A stretch of DNA of 9,923 nt from an uncultured Arenimonas sp. (GCA_946885815.1 CAMPHE010000044.1:1-9923), one strand, 5' to 3'; counted from the first letter of the stretch, positions 1-7,796 are shown. Notes: generated from the sequence alone by a model not told the origin. A program made the numbers and translations.

Positions 1-1218
<1,218 letters not shown>

Positions 1219-1263
1219 GGGGAATCTCCGGGGAAGCGGGGGCGTGCGGCCCGATGCCGTGGC

Positions 1264-1292
1264 AGATGCGGTCCGCGCGCCGGCCATTCAAC
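1264..1292 (-). promoter_or_regulatory. Sigma-32 heat-shock promoter of clpB
   Basis: Read on the minus strand, GTTGAAT (1292-1286) resembles the sigma-32 -35 element CTTGAAA. It is followed, after a 14-base spacer, by CCGCATCT (1271-1264), which matches the -10 consensus CCCCATNT at seven of eight positions. The spacer falls within the usual range for this sigma factor. The implied transcript start near 1257 leaves a leader of roughly 40 bases before the clpB ATG. ClpB is a classic member of the sigma-32 regulon, so site and gene agree. The start site itself is inferred. Confidence 0.75.
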
Positions 1293-1334
1293 CGCCCGGC
1301 ATGGCCACGTAGCGCGAAATCGCCGCGGGATCAC

Positions 1335-1349
1335 GCGTGGAGGCCACGC
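1335..1349. other. Small inverted repeat in the clpB/DUF1801 divergent gap
   Basis: GCGTGG (1335-1340) and CCACGC (1344-1349) form a perfect 6-bp stem with a 3-base loop. It lies upstream of the clpB heat-shock promoter and 50 bases before the DUF1801 start. It could be a protein-binding site or a short leader hairpin for the plus-strand gene, but in such GC-rich DNA it may be chance. The rest of the 180-base gap holds the clpB promoter. No clear sigma-70 promoter for the plus-strand gene was seen. Confidence 0.25.
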
Positions 1350-1398
1350 CCGGATCGTGTCAGGCTGGCTTTCCCGGCCGCCGCAGGAATCGAATCCG

Positions 1399-1773
1399 AT
1401 GCCCACCGCACGCCCGAGCACGGTCCCCGCCTACATCGATGCCGCCCCGGCCGCCGCCCGGCCGCATCTGCGCAAGTTGCGCGCGCTGCTGCGCAAGGTG
1501 GCCCCGAAGGCCACCGAGACGATCAAGTGGAACGCGCCCTTCTACGTCGAGCCGCGCTTCCTGTTCTCCTTCTCGGCCCACAAGGCGCATCTGGACTTCG
1601 CGCCGTCGCAGGACACGCTGGAGGCGTTCGGGGACGAACTCGCCGGTCACCGCACGACGAAGAACTACCTGCAGGTCGCGTACGACGAACCGCTGCCCGA
1701 GGACCTGATCCGGCGGATGGCCGAACACCGCGTGGCCACCGTCGCCGCGCGGTCCGACGACTCGTTCTGGTGA
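1399..1773 (+). CDS. DUF1801 (YdhG/iron-chaperone Fra-like) domain protein
   Basis: A 124-residue cytosolic protein that is essentially one DUF1801 domain. Seen directly are an N-terminal helix (VPAYIDAAPAAARPHLRKLRALLRK), the family signature APKATETIKWNAPFY at about residues 35-49, the core FLFSFSAHKAHLDFAP at 54-69, and a C-terminal EPLPEDLIRRMAEHRV segment. The family includes YdhG-type proteins and Bacillus Fra, a frataxin-like iron chaperone, but most members have no tested function and none should be assigned here. The ATG at 1399 is chosen because AGGA (1385-1388) lies ten bases upstream and the protein then has normal family length; the open frame reaches far upstream only because GC-rich DNA lacks stops. 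It diverges from clpB and converges with the TPR gene, leaving 15 bases that include the 10-base palindrome GGCGCGCGCC (1774-1783). Confidence 0.85.
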   Translation: MPTARPSTVPAYIDAAPAAARPHLRKLRALLRKVAPKATETIKWNAPFYVEPRFLFSFSAHKAHLDFAPSQDTLEAFGDELAGHRTTKNYLQVAYDEPLPEDLIRRMAEHRVATVAARSDDSFW

Positions 1774-1788
1774 GGCGCGCGCCGCGCG

Positions 1789-2775
1789 TCAGAGCTTCGC
1801 CAGTTCCGCCTTCACTTCTTCCAGCTCCGGATCGAGCGCCAGCGCCTTGTCGAACGAGGCGCGCGCGGCGACGACATCGCCGGCGTGCGCCTGGATCTGG
1901 CCCAGGCGCCACCACGCATGCTGCGGCTGCGGCTGCCCCTCGAGCGACGGCAGCGCCAGGAAGCGCTTCAGCGCACCGATGCCGTCTTCGACGAACCGGC
2001 CCGACAGCGCGGCGGTGCGCCCGAGCTGGTATTGCGCCGGCCCGTAGCCCGGATCCTCGGCGGCCCAGGCGGCGAACAGCGCGTGCGCCTCGTCCCAGCG
2101 CTGCGCCTCGTGCAGGGCGATGCCCGCCGCGAACCGGTACTGCTTTTCCTCCGGGCGCGCCTTCCAGGCGGCCAGATAGGCCTCGGTCGCGGTTTCGACG
2201 TCACCCTCGGTCGCGGCGATCAGGGCCCGTGCCCAGTGCCCGCGGGGCGGGTCGCGCCGCGCCAGCTCGCGCTGCTGCGCCTTCGCGACGGCCGGGTCGC
2301 CGCCGACGATCGACGGTGCCTGCAGGTGGTACTGCACGAGCGCGACGCGGGCACCGTGCAGCGACGGATCGAGCGCCAGCGCACGCTCGAACGCCGTGCG
2401 CAGCTTCGGCGCATAGCGCGCCTGCGTCAGCATGCCGACCTCGCCGATCCGCTGGCCGTAGGCGTTGCCGAGCCACAGCTGCGCCTGCGCGTGCTCCGGA
2501 AAGTCGTCGGCGAGTTCGTCGGCCAGGTCCAGCGCGTCCTCGCGTTCGCCCTGCCGCAGCAGCCAGCGCACCTGCAGCACCCCGACCGACGGATCGTCCG
2601 GGTGCGCGCGGCGCAGCGCGGCGACCGCCGCGCCCGCGGCCGGATCGTCGGCTTCGAGCTGGGCGGACGCGGCGGCCACGGCGGCGGCCGGAGGCGCCCC
2701 GGCAGCGGCCGCGGCGGCGGGACGGGGGGTGGCGGCCAGCAGACACAGGCACAGGATCGACACGGAAAGACGCAT
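1789..2775 (-). CDS. Exported tetratricopeptide-repeat protein, function unknown
   Basis: A 328-residue protein with an N-terminal signal peptide (MRLSVSILCLCLLAA, then an Ala-rich stretch to about residue 35). No proper lipobox is seen, so a periplasmic rather than lipid-anchored protein is expected. The mature part is a chain of TPR-like helical pairs at roughly 64-95, 97-136, 180-210, 213-243, 246-275 and 286-317. The last is the clearest, ending with ASFDKALALDPE. Between repeats 2 and 3 lies a loop with HLQAPSIVGGDPAVAKAQ (about 150-167). The start at 2775 is preferred over an in-frame ATG 11 codons upstream because GGAG (2783-2786) lies seven bases before it and it gives a clean signal peptide. 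It follows the GH97 gene by 63 bases on the same strand, so co-transcription is likely. TPR arrays bind other proteins; the partner is not known, and a link to the GH97 enzyme is only inference. Confidence 0.88.
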   Translation of the reverse strand: MRLSVSILCLCLLAATPRPAAAAAAGAPPAAAVAAASAQLEADDPAAGAAVAALRRAHPDDPSVGVLQVRWLLRQGEREDALDLADELADDFPEHAQAQLWLGNAYGQRIGEVGMLTQARYAPKLRTAFERALALDPSLHGARVALVQYHLQAPSIVGGDPAVAKAQQRELARRDPPRGHWARALIAATEGDVETATEAYLAAWKARPEEKQYRFAAGIALHEAQRWDEAHALFAAWAAEDPGYGPAQYQLGRTAALSGRFVEDGIGALKRFLALPSLEGQPQPQHAWWRLGQIQAHAGDVVAARASFDKALALDPELEEVKAELAKL

Positions 2776-2805
2776 TGAAGGACTCCGGCAAAGCGCGCAC
2801 CTTCG

Positions 2806-2820
2806 CACCGGTCGCCGGTG
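2806..2820 (-). other. Short hairpin between the GH97 and TPR genes
   Basis: CACCGG (2806-2811) and CCGGTG (2815-2820) make a perfect 6-bp stem with a 3-base loop in the 63-base gap after the GH97 stop and before the TPR ribosome site. There is no following T-run on the minus strand, so a full intrinsic terminator is unlikely. It may trim or attenuate the message between the two genes. Support is structural only. Confidence 0.3.
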
Positions 2821-2838
2821 AATGTCAGTGGCCGGTCG

Positions 2839-4908
2839 TCACTTTCCGTCGCCCGCGGCACGCGGTCCGTCGATCGCGACGAACCGCACCGCCTGGCCGC
2901 CGCCCGCGGCGAGTCGCAGTCGCAGCGAGTCGGCCGACGTGACGCGTCGCGTCTCGACCGTCATCGCGTGGGGTTTCCGGACGTAGTGGGCTTCGTCGCC
3001 GTCGCGCCAGATCCGCGCTTCGTACGTGCGGCCCGGGGCGAGGAACGCCAGCGGCACGTCGAGTAGCCGACCCTGTTCATCGGTGACCGCACCCAGGAAC
3101 CAGTCGCCGCCGCCACGCGCCTGCCGCGCGACCACGGCGTAGTCGCCGATTTCGCCGGCCAGCACCCGCGTGTCGTCCCAGTCGACGGCGACCTCGCGGA
3201 TGAAGCGCAGCGCGTCGGGAACCCGGGCGTAGTTCTCCGGCAGGTCGGGCACCATCTGGATCGGGCTGTAGATGACGACGTACTGGGCCAGCTGGCGCGC
3301 CAGCGTCGACGGGATCGGGGTGTCGCCGCGGCCGCGCAGGCTGACCACGCCCGGCGTGAAATCCATCGGCCCCGACAGCAGGCGGGTGAACAGCAGCGTG
3401 GGCTCGTGTTCCGGCGGGTTCTTCGGCTGGCCCCACGCCTGGTACTCCTGGCCACGCGCGCCTTCGCGCGAGACGAGATTCGGGTACGTGCGGCGCAGGC
3501 CGGTGTCCTTCACCGGCTCGTGCGGGTTCACGGCCAGACGCGCGCGCGCGGCCGCTTCGACCACGCGCTGGTGATGGTTCACCTGCCACTGGCCGTCGTG
3601 CCATTCGCGCATCACCGGGCCATCGGCGATGTCCTGCCGCTCGATCTGGCCGGCGTCGCAGACGTAGCCGGTCTTCACCACGTCGACGCCGTGGCGCGCG
3701 TACAGCGCGAACGCCGCGTCGAGCTGGCGGTCGTAATGCGTCGACGCGCAGCCGGTTTCATGGTGGCCGACGAGGTGCACGCCCTTCTTCGCCGCGTAGG
3801 CCGACAGCGCCGCGAGGTCGAAGTCCGGCGTGCCTTTCGTGAAGTCGAAATTCCAGCCGTTGCCGAACCACTCGCCATCCCAGCCGGGGTTCCAGCCCTC
3901 GACGAGCACGCCGCGGAAACCGTTGTCCGCGGCGAAGTCGATATGACGGCGCACATTCGCCGTGGTCGCGCCGTGCTTCGCGCCGGTGGCCCAGGTCTCG
4001 GTTTCCAGGTGCAGCGACCACCAGACGCCGACGTACTTCGCCGGCTCGAACCACGACACGTCACCCAGCGCGTTCGGCGCGTTGAGGTTGAGCCCGATGC
4101 GCGACGACGCGTAGAGCGCACCGGCGTCGTCGGCGATCTGGATGGTCCGCCACGGCGTCGCGAACGGCGCCGTGCGGCGCACCTTCCACCCTTCCGACGC
4201 GGGCGCGAGCTGCGCGCGCAGCGTCTGCTCCCCGACGCGGCGCAGCCACATGGCCGAATAGTCGACAAGCGCCGCTTCGTGGAACGCGAGGTGCAGGCCG
4301 TCGTCGGTGCGCAGCGTCATCGGCGTGTGCGCCTGCCCGACCTCGCGCAGCGGCGTGCGCTGGTACAGGTATTCGTAGCGGTTCCATTCTCCGGCCGGGA
4401 TCCACCACGCGGTCGCGGGCGCGGCGATCGCGAATTCGGTCAGCTCGTCGTCGATGATCACGTCGCGCAGCGACGCCTGGTCGGGAAATGCGTAGCGGAA
4501 GCCGATGCCGTCGTCGAACACGCGGAACACGACGTCGAGGCTTCGTTTCGGCGCGATCCTTTCCGTGAAGCGGGCGCGCAGTTCGGTGTGCCGGTCGCGG
4601 ATCCGCCGGTATTCGCCCCACGGCTGTTCCCACGTCGTGTCGACTTCGCGCGTGGACTGCGATGCCAGCACGAAATTCCGGTCGAGCTTCGGCGCGCCGC
4701 GCAGCGCGAAGCCGAGGCGCGACGAGGCGATGACCGGTTCGCCGAAGCGGTCGACGCGATAGGCGATGCGGCCGTCTTCCAGTTCCAGCGCGACCTCGAG
4801 CACGCCGTCGGGCGAGCGCGCGGTGGCGACCGTTTCCGGCGCGGCGGCGGCACGCGGGGTGAGCGCGCACAGCGCGATGAAGGCGAAAGCGGCGGCGATC
4901 GTGCGCAT
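2839..4908 (-). CDS. Exported glycoside hydrolase family 97 protein (probable inverting alpha-glucosidase type)
   Basis: A 689-residue secreted or periplasmic alpha-glycosidase with a signal peptide at about 1-23 (MRTIAAAFAFIALCALTPRAAAA). It has an N-terminal GH97 beta-sandwich (about 28-275), a central catalytic barrel (about 285-570) and a C-terminal beta domain with DWFLGAVTDEQGR at 602-614. Compared with the known residues of Bacteroides SusB, Glu384 (GHHETG) fits base Glu439, Glu464 (NPHEPV) fits base Glu508, Glu482 (SREGARG) fits calcium ligand Glu526, and Glu488 (RGQEY) fits acid Glu532. The 464/482/488 spacing equals 508/526/532. The motif VKTGY (411-415) has Gly where retaining GH97 alpha-galactosidases carry the nucleophile Asp, so an inverting alpha-glucosidase-like enzyme is inferred; the substrate is not proven. 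Start 4908 is chosen for the signal peptide and a GGGGA site upstream. It lies upstream of, and probably with, the TPR gene. Confidence 0.93.
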   Translation of the reverse strand: MRTIAAAFAFIALCALTPRAAAAPETVATARSPDGVLEVALELEDGRIAYRVDRFGEPVIASSRLGFALRGAPKLDRNFVLASQSTREVDTTWEQPWGEYRRIRDRHTELRARFTERIAPKRSLDVVFRVFDDGIGFRYAFPDQASLRDVIIDDELTEFAIAAPATAWWIPAGEWNRYEYLYQRTPLREVGQAHTPMTLRTDDGLHLAFHEAALVDYSAMWLRRVGEQTLRAQLAPASEGWKVRRTAPFATPWRTIQIADDAGALYASSRIGLNLNAPNALGDVSWFEPAKYVGVWWSLHLETETWATGAKHGATTANVRRHIDFAADNGFRGVLVEGWNPGWDGEWFGNGWNFDFTKGTPDFDLAALSAYAAKKGVHLVGHHETGCASTHYDRQLDAAFALYARHGVDVVKTGYVCDAGQIERQDIADGPVMREWHDGQWQVNHHQRVVEAAARARLAVNPHEPVKDTGLRRTYPNLVSREGARGQEYQAWGQPKNPPEHEPTLLFTRLLSGPMDFTPGVVSLRGRGDTPIPSTLARQLAQYVVIYSPIQMVPDLPENYARVPDALRFIREVAVDWDDTRVLAGEIGDYAVVARQARGGGDWFLGAVTDEQGRLLDVPLAFLAPGRTYEARIWRDGDEAHYVRKPHAMTVETRRVTSADSLRLRLAAGGGQAVRFVAIDGPRAAGDGK

Positions 4909-4967
4909 CGGAGTCCCCGGCGAGGCGTGCGGCCGATGGTAGGCCGGCGCGCGAGGCCGATGCGACT

Positions 4968-4979
4968 GCATACGTATGC
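4968..4979. promoter_or_regulatory. Perfect 12-base palindrome, candidate LacI-family operator for the GH97 gene
   Basis: GCATACGTATGC reads the same on both strands, has a central CG, and sits 60 bases upstream of the GH97 start. With its flanks it partly fits the LacI/GalR operator pattern TGNAANCGNTTNCA. Genes for alpha-glucoside use in proteobacteria are often controlled by LacI-type repressors, so the location makes sense. No regulator gene lies in the window and no strong promoter was seen; TACCAT (4941-4936 on the minus strand) is a weak -10 candidate. The regulatory role is inferred. Confidence 0.42.
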
Positions 4980-4998
4980 GCCGACCGGAAGGCGTTCT

Positions 4999-5060
4999 AC
5001 AACGGATAAAGACCGATAAGAGCGGATCCTTTATCCGACTTCATCCGTGGGATCCGTTGT
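4999..5060. repeat. Composite palindromic element of degenerate decamers at the pgeF 3' end
   Basis: The outer ends ACAACGGAT (4999-5007) and ATCCGTTGT (5052-5060) are perfect inverted copies. Inside, CGGATAAAG (5003-5011) and CTTTATCCG (5029-5037) form a second perfect 9-bp pairing around a 17-base loop. The left half carries three units starting every ten bases: CGGATAAAGA, CCGATAAGAG and CGGATCCTTT (5003, 5013, 5023). The right half carries inverted counterparts TTATCCGACT, TCATCCGTGG and GATCCGTTGT (5031, 5041, 5051). The right end covers the pgeF stop and last six codons. It is more AT-rich than its surroundings. It could be a dispersed intergenic repeat, a transcript-end hairpin or both; no T-run marks it as a simple terminator. 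Confidence 0.65.
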
Positions 5061-5835
5061 CGGGAGCGGCCTCCGCCCAGACCAGCGTCGCGAGGCGGCC
5101 GCTGGCCGCACCGTCGCGGCGGTACGAATGGAAGCGCACGGCGTCCGAAATCGTGCACAGGCCGCCGCCGTGGACCGCGGTGACGCCGAGCGCCGCGAGC
5201 CGCCGGCGCGCGAGCGCGAACAGGTCGACCATCCAGTGGCCCGGACGCGTCGGCACGAAGGCCGCCGCCGCGCCTGCGTCGGACGCGGTGAACGCGGCGA
5301 ACACGTCTTCGCCCACTTCATAGCGCTCCGGGCCGGCCGCGGGGCCGAGCCACGCGACCAGCGCCGACGCCGGCGTGCGCAACGCGCCGACGGTGGCTTC
5401 GAGCAGCCCGCCCGACAGCGTCCGCCAGCTGCAGTGCGCGGCGCCGATCTCGCCGCCATCGCGCGCGGCGAGCACGACCGGCAGGCAGTCGGCCGAGAGG
5501 ATGGCCAGCACGACGCCGGGAACCGAAGTCACCGCCGCGTCGGCTTCCGGTTCGCGGGCGCCGTTCGGGTCGTCGAGCGCGGCTGCGTCGAACCGCACCA
5601 CGCGCTGCCCATGCACCTGCCGCAGCCAGTGCGGCGGCGACGGCAGCGCGAGCAGCGTCGTCAGGTTCACGCGGTTGCGCGCCGCGAGCGCCGGATCGTC
5701 GCCGCTGCGCAACCCGAGGTTGAACGGCCCGAACGGCGGCGGGGACACCCCCGGGGTACCGTCACGCGTCGTCGTGCCGGCACGCACGCCGGGCGGCGCG
5801 GGCCAGTCGGCGGGCAACCAGCCGGACGACGCCAT
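5041..5835 (-). CDS. pgeF: Peptidoglycan editing factor PgeF (YfiH/DUF152 family, multicopper oxidase-like)
   Basis: A 264-residue cytosolic enzyme of the YfiH/LACC1 family. In E. coli, PgeF (YfiH) guards against wrong first residues such as L-Ser in the peptidoglycan stem peptide; relatives also have purine nucleoside phosphorylase activity. Seen in order are the N-terminal strand GVRAGTTTRDG (16-26), PFNLGLRSGDDPALAARNR (37-55), LRQVHG with His75, ILSADCLPV with Cys117, GAAHCSWRTLSGG with His134, AWLGPAAGP (161-169), and the ending GGGLCTISDAVRFHSYRRDG (223-242). His75, Cys117 and His134 match the zinc ligands His71, Cys107 and His124 of E. coli YfiH. Oddly, the usual AGWRG after the last ligand is CSWRT. 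The tail beyond about residue 253 is outside the conserved domain and partly encoded by a palindromic element. The ATG follows the rluD stop by one base (TGAGATG), implying translational coupling. Confidence 0.94.
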   Translation of the reverse strand: MASSGWLPADWPAPPGVRAGTTTRDGTPGVSPPPFGPFNLGLRSGDDPALAARNRVNLTTLLALPSPPHWLRQVHGQRVVRFDAAALDDPNGAREPEADAAVTSVPGVVLAILSADCLPVVLAARDGGEIGAAHCSWRTLSGGLLEATVGALRTPASALVAWLGPAAGPERYEVGEDVFAAFTASDAGAAAAFVPTRPGHWMVDLFALARRRLAALGVTAVHGGGLCTISDAVRFHSYRRDGAASGRLATLVWAEAAPDNGSHG

Positions 5836-5836
5836 C

Positions 5837-6835
5837 TCAGCCCTTCGCGGCCGCGGTGTCTTCGCGCAGCGCGCGCACCAGCGCCTGCATGTCGTCGGGC
5901 ATCGGCGCCTCGAACGTCATCGTTTCGCCACTGCCCGGATGCACGAAGCTCAGCTTTTCCGCATGCAGCGCCTGCCGGCGGAACCCCTGCAGCCGCGCCG
6001 CGAGTTCCTCGGTCGACGCCTTCGGCTGGCGGTAGGCGCCGCCGTACAGCGGGTCGCCGACGATCGGCTTGCGCGCATGCGCCATATGCACGCGGATCTG
6101 GTGCGTGCGGCCCGTCTCGAGCCGGCATTCGACCAGCGTGTGCGCGCGGAACTTCTCGCGCACGCGGTAATGCGTGATCGCGTCGCGGCCCTGCCCCTCC
6201 TTCACCACGGCCATCCGCACACGATCGGTCGGGTGCCGGCCGATCGGCGCGTTCACGGTGCTGCCGGCGACCATCGTCCCCTGCACCACCGCCAGGTACT
6301 GGCGATGGACCTCGCGTCCGGAGAGCTGTTCCACCAGCGATGTGTGCGCGCGCTGGCTGACCGCGACCACCATCAGGCCGGACGTGTCCTTGTCGAGGCG
6401 ATGCACGATGCCGGCGCGCGGCAGTTCGGCGAGCTTCGCGTCGAGGTGCAGCAGCGCGTTCACCATCGTGCCGCGCGGATTGCCGGCGCCGGGATGCACG
6501 ACGAGCCCGGCAGGCTTGTCGATCACCATCACGTCGTCGTCCCGGTGCAGAACGCGCAGCGGGATGTCCTCGGGCAGCGCGTCGGTCTCGATTTCGGCCT
6601 TCGCCATGAGCGCGATGGCCTCGCCGCCGCGGACCGCTTCCTTCGGCTTCACGACGCGACCGCCGAGCAGCGCGTCGCCGGTGCGGATCCACGCCGTGAG
6701 CCGGGAGCGCGAGAAATCGGGAAACAGCTCGGCCAGCACCTGGTCGAAACGGCGGCCGGCGGCGGACAGCGGCACCGTCGCCTCGAGCAGTTCGCGGTCG
6801 CTCTCGTCGTGGTCGCCGGCAAGGGGCTGGGTCAT
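5837..6835 (-). CDS. rluD: 23S rRNA pseudouridine synthase RluD
   Basis: A 332-residue enzyme that isomerises uridines 1911, 1915 and 1917 in helix 69 of 23S rRNA, a step needed for efficient 50S maturation. An N-terminal S4 RNA-binding domain spans about 23-80 ([23 protein letters not shown], then a [15 protein letters not shown] turn). The RluA-type catalytic domain follows, with [15 protein letters not shown] (105-119) and HRLDKDTSG (145-153); Asp148 is the expected catalytic nucleophile. RTHQIRVHM and the GDPLYGG loop are also present. RluD rather than RluA/RluC is inferred from the S4 domain plus the neighbourhood: divergent from bamD and directly before pgeF, as in E. coli. The ATG at 6835 has a GAGGA site ten bases upstream (6846-6850), placed in the loop of a leader hairpin. 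It probably shares one transcript with pgeF. Confidence 0.95.
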   Translation of the reverse strand: MTQPLAGDHDESDRELLEATVPLSAAGRRFDQVLAELFPDFSRSRLTAWIRTGDALLGGRVVKPKEAVRGGEAIALMAKAEIETDALPEDIPLRVLHRDDDVMVIDKPAGLVVHPGAGNPRGTMVNALLHLDAKLAELPRAGIVHRLDKDTSGLMVVAVSQRAHTSLVEQLSGREVHRQYLAVVQGTMVAGSTVNAPIGRHPTDRVRMAVVKEGQGRDAITHYRVREKFRAHTLVECRLETGRTHQIRVHMAHARKPIVGDPLYGGAYRQPKASTEELAARLQGFRRQALHAEKLSFVHPGSGETMTFEAPMPDDMQALVRALREDTAAAKG

Positions 6836-6837
6836 CG

Positions 6838-6870
6838 GGCGGGGGTCCTCGGGCGACGGGAGCCCCCGCC
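6838..6870 (-). promoter_or_regulatory. Leader hairpin of rluD exposing the ribosome-binding site
   Basis: GGCGGGGG (6838-6845) and CCCCCGCC (6863-6870) are perfect inverted copies, so the rluD leader RNA can form an 8-bp GC stem. The GAGGA ribosome site (6846-6850) lies in the loop, against the stem, and the ATG begins two bases past its foot. Such an arrangement could tune initiation. It may also be a by-product of G/C-rich composition; no ligand-binding domain is seen. Confidence 0.35.
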
Positions 6871-6901
6871 GCGTTCATGGAGGCGGCGGCGGGCTTTCCG
6901 G

Positions 6902-6908
6902 TATTATC
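6902..6908. promoter_or_regulatory. Overlapping divergent -10 elements for bamD (+) and rluD (-)
   Basis: TATTAT (6902-6907) on the plus strand fits TATAAT at five of six positions. On the minus strand GATAAT (6908-6903) does so too. This is the only AT-rich patch in the 112-base gap, so both genes probably start near here. The bamD transcript would begin near 6914 with a leader of about 34 bases. No good -35 box was seen for either direction, so the spacing evidence is missing. Confidence 0.5.
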
Positions 6909-6947
6909 CCCGAACTCGCTGCCCGCAGCGCCTGACCGTCTCCCCTG

Positions 6948-7793
6948 ATGACTGCAACGTCCGCCGTGTCCCGCGCCGCCATCCGCGCGATCCTCCTGGT
7001 TTTCCTCGTCGCCGCGCTGCCCGGCTGCGCGACGTGGAAGAAGATGTGGGGAGACGAGAAGGAGCAGGAAACCGAAACGCTGCCGGTGGACCAGCTCTAC
7101 GCGGCCGCCGACCGGTCGAAGGACAACCGCAACTGGTCGCGCGCCACGCGCTACTACCAGCGCCTCGTCTCGCGCTTCCCGTACGGCGAGTACAGCGAGC
7201 ACGCCCAGCTCGACCTCGCGTACGTGCTCTACAAGGACGGCAAGACCGAAGAGGCCACGTCCGCGGTGCAGCGCTTCATCCGCACCTACCCGACGCATCG
7301 CCACATCGACTACGCCTACTACCTGAAGGCGCTGATCAATTTCGACCACAACTCCGGCGCGCTGCTGCGCCTGCTGCGGCAGGACATGGCCAACCGCGAC
7401 CTCGGCGGCCCGACGCAGGCGCTGAACGACTTCGCCGACGTGGTGCGCCGCTACCCGAACAGCCGCTACGCGCCCGATGCGCGCCAGCGGATGATCTACC
7501 TGCGCAACCTCCTGGCGCGCCACGAGCTGAACGTCGGCGTGTACTACCTGCGCAAGGAGGCCTTTGTCGCCGCCGCCAACCGCGGCAAGTACATCCTGCA
7601 GATGTATCCGCGCAGCGAATACGAAGGCGACGCGCTGGCGCTGATGGCGAAGGCCTACGGCGAACTCGGGCAGCAGACGCTGGCGGCCGACGCCCAGCGC
7701 GTGCTGGACGCGAATTACCCGAACCACCCGTCGAAGACGAACGCGAACTGGCCCGGCGAAACCTTCCTGAACCGGTTGAACCCGTTCAACTGA
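6948..7793 (+). CDS. bamD: Outer-membrane assembly lipoprotein BamD (ComL/YfiO)
   Basis: A 281-residue lipoprotein of the BAM complex, which with BamA inserts beta-barrel proteins into the outer membrane. The signal peptide (AAIRAILLVFLVAALPGC) ends with the lipobox LPGC, so Cys27 is the predicted lipidated residue. TPR-like helical repeats follow: DQLYAAADRSKDNRNWSRATRYYQRLVSRFPYGEY (48-82), AQLDLAYVLYKDGKTEEATSAVQRFIRTYPTH (86-117), the DYAYYLKALINF segment (121-132), and NVGVYYLRKEAFVAAANRGKYILQMYP (195-221). These are hallmark BamD blocks, and the length is slightly above the E. coli protein (245). No Shine-Dalgarno is evident before the ATG; a GTG at codon 7 would still leave a usable signal peptide. 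The gene is divergent from rluD, as in E. coli, and convergent with nadE across a strong inverted repeat. Confidence 0.96.
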   Translation: MTATSAVSRAAIRAILLVFLVAALPGCATWKKMWGDEKEQETETLPVDQLYAAADRSKDNRNWSRATRYYQRLVSRFPYGEYSEHAQLDLAYVLYKDGKTEEATSAVQRFIRTYPTHRHIDYAYYLKALINFDHNSGALLRLLRQDMANRDLGGPTQALNDFADVVRRYPNSRYAPDARQRMIYLRNLLARHELNVGVYYLRKEAFVAAANRGKYILQMYPRSEYEGDALALMAKAYGELGQQTLAADAQRVLDANYPNHPSKTNANWPGETFLNRLNPFN

Positions 7794-7796
7794 ATA

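Noticed and set aside
2806..2820. Intrinsic terminator between GH97 and TPR genes
   Set aside because: The stem is only six base pairs and lacks a T-run on the minus strand, so it is listed only as a weak hairpin.
3406..5019. 537-codon plus-strand open frame opposite GH97
   Set aside because: It is antisense to a clear hydrolase with catalytic motifs, has Arg/Val-rich composition with no recognisable domain, and is best explained by codon bias.
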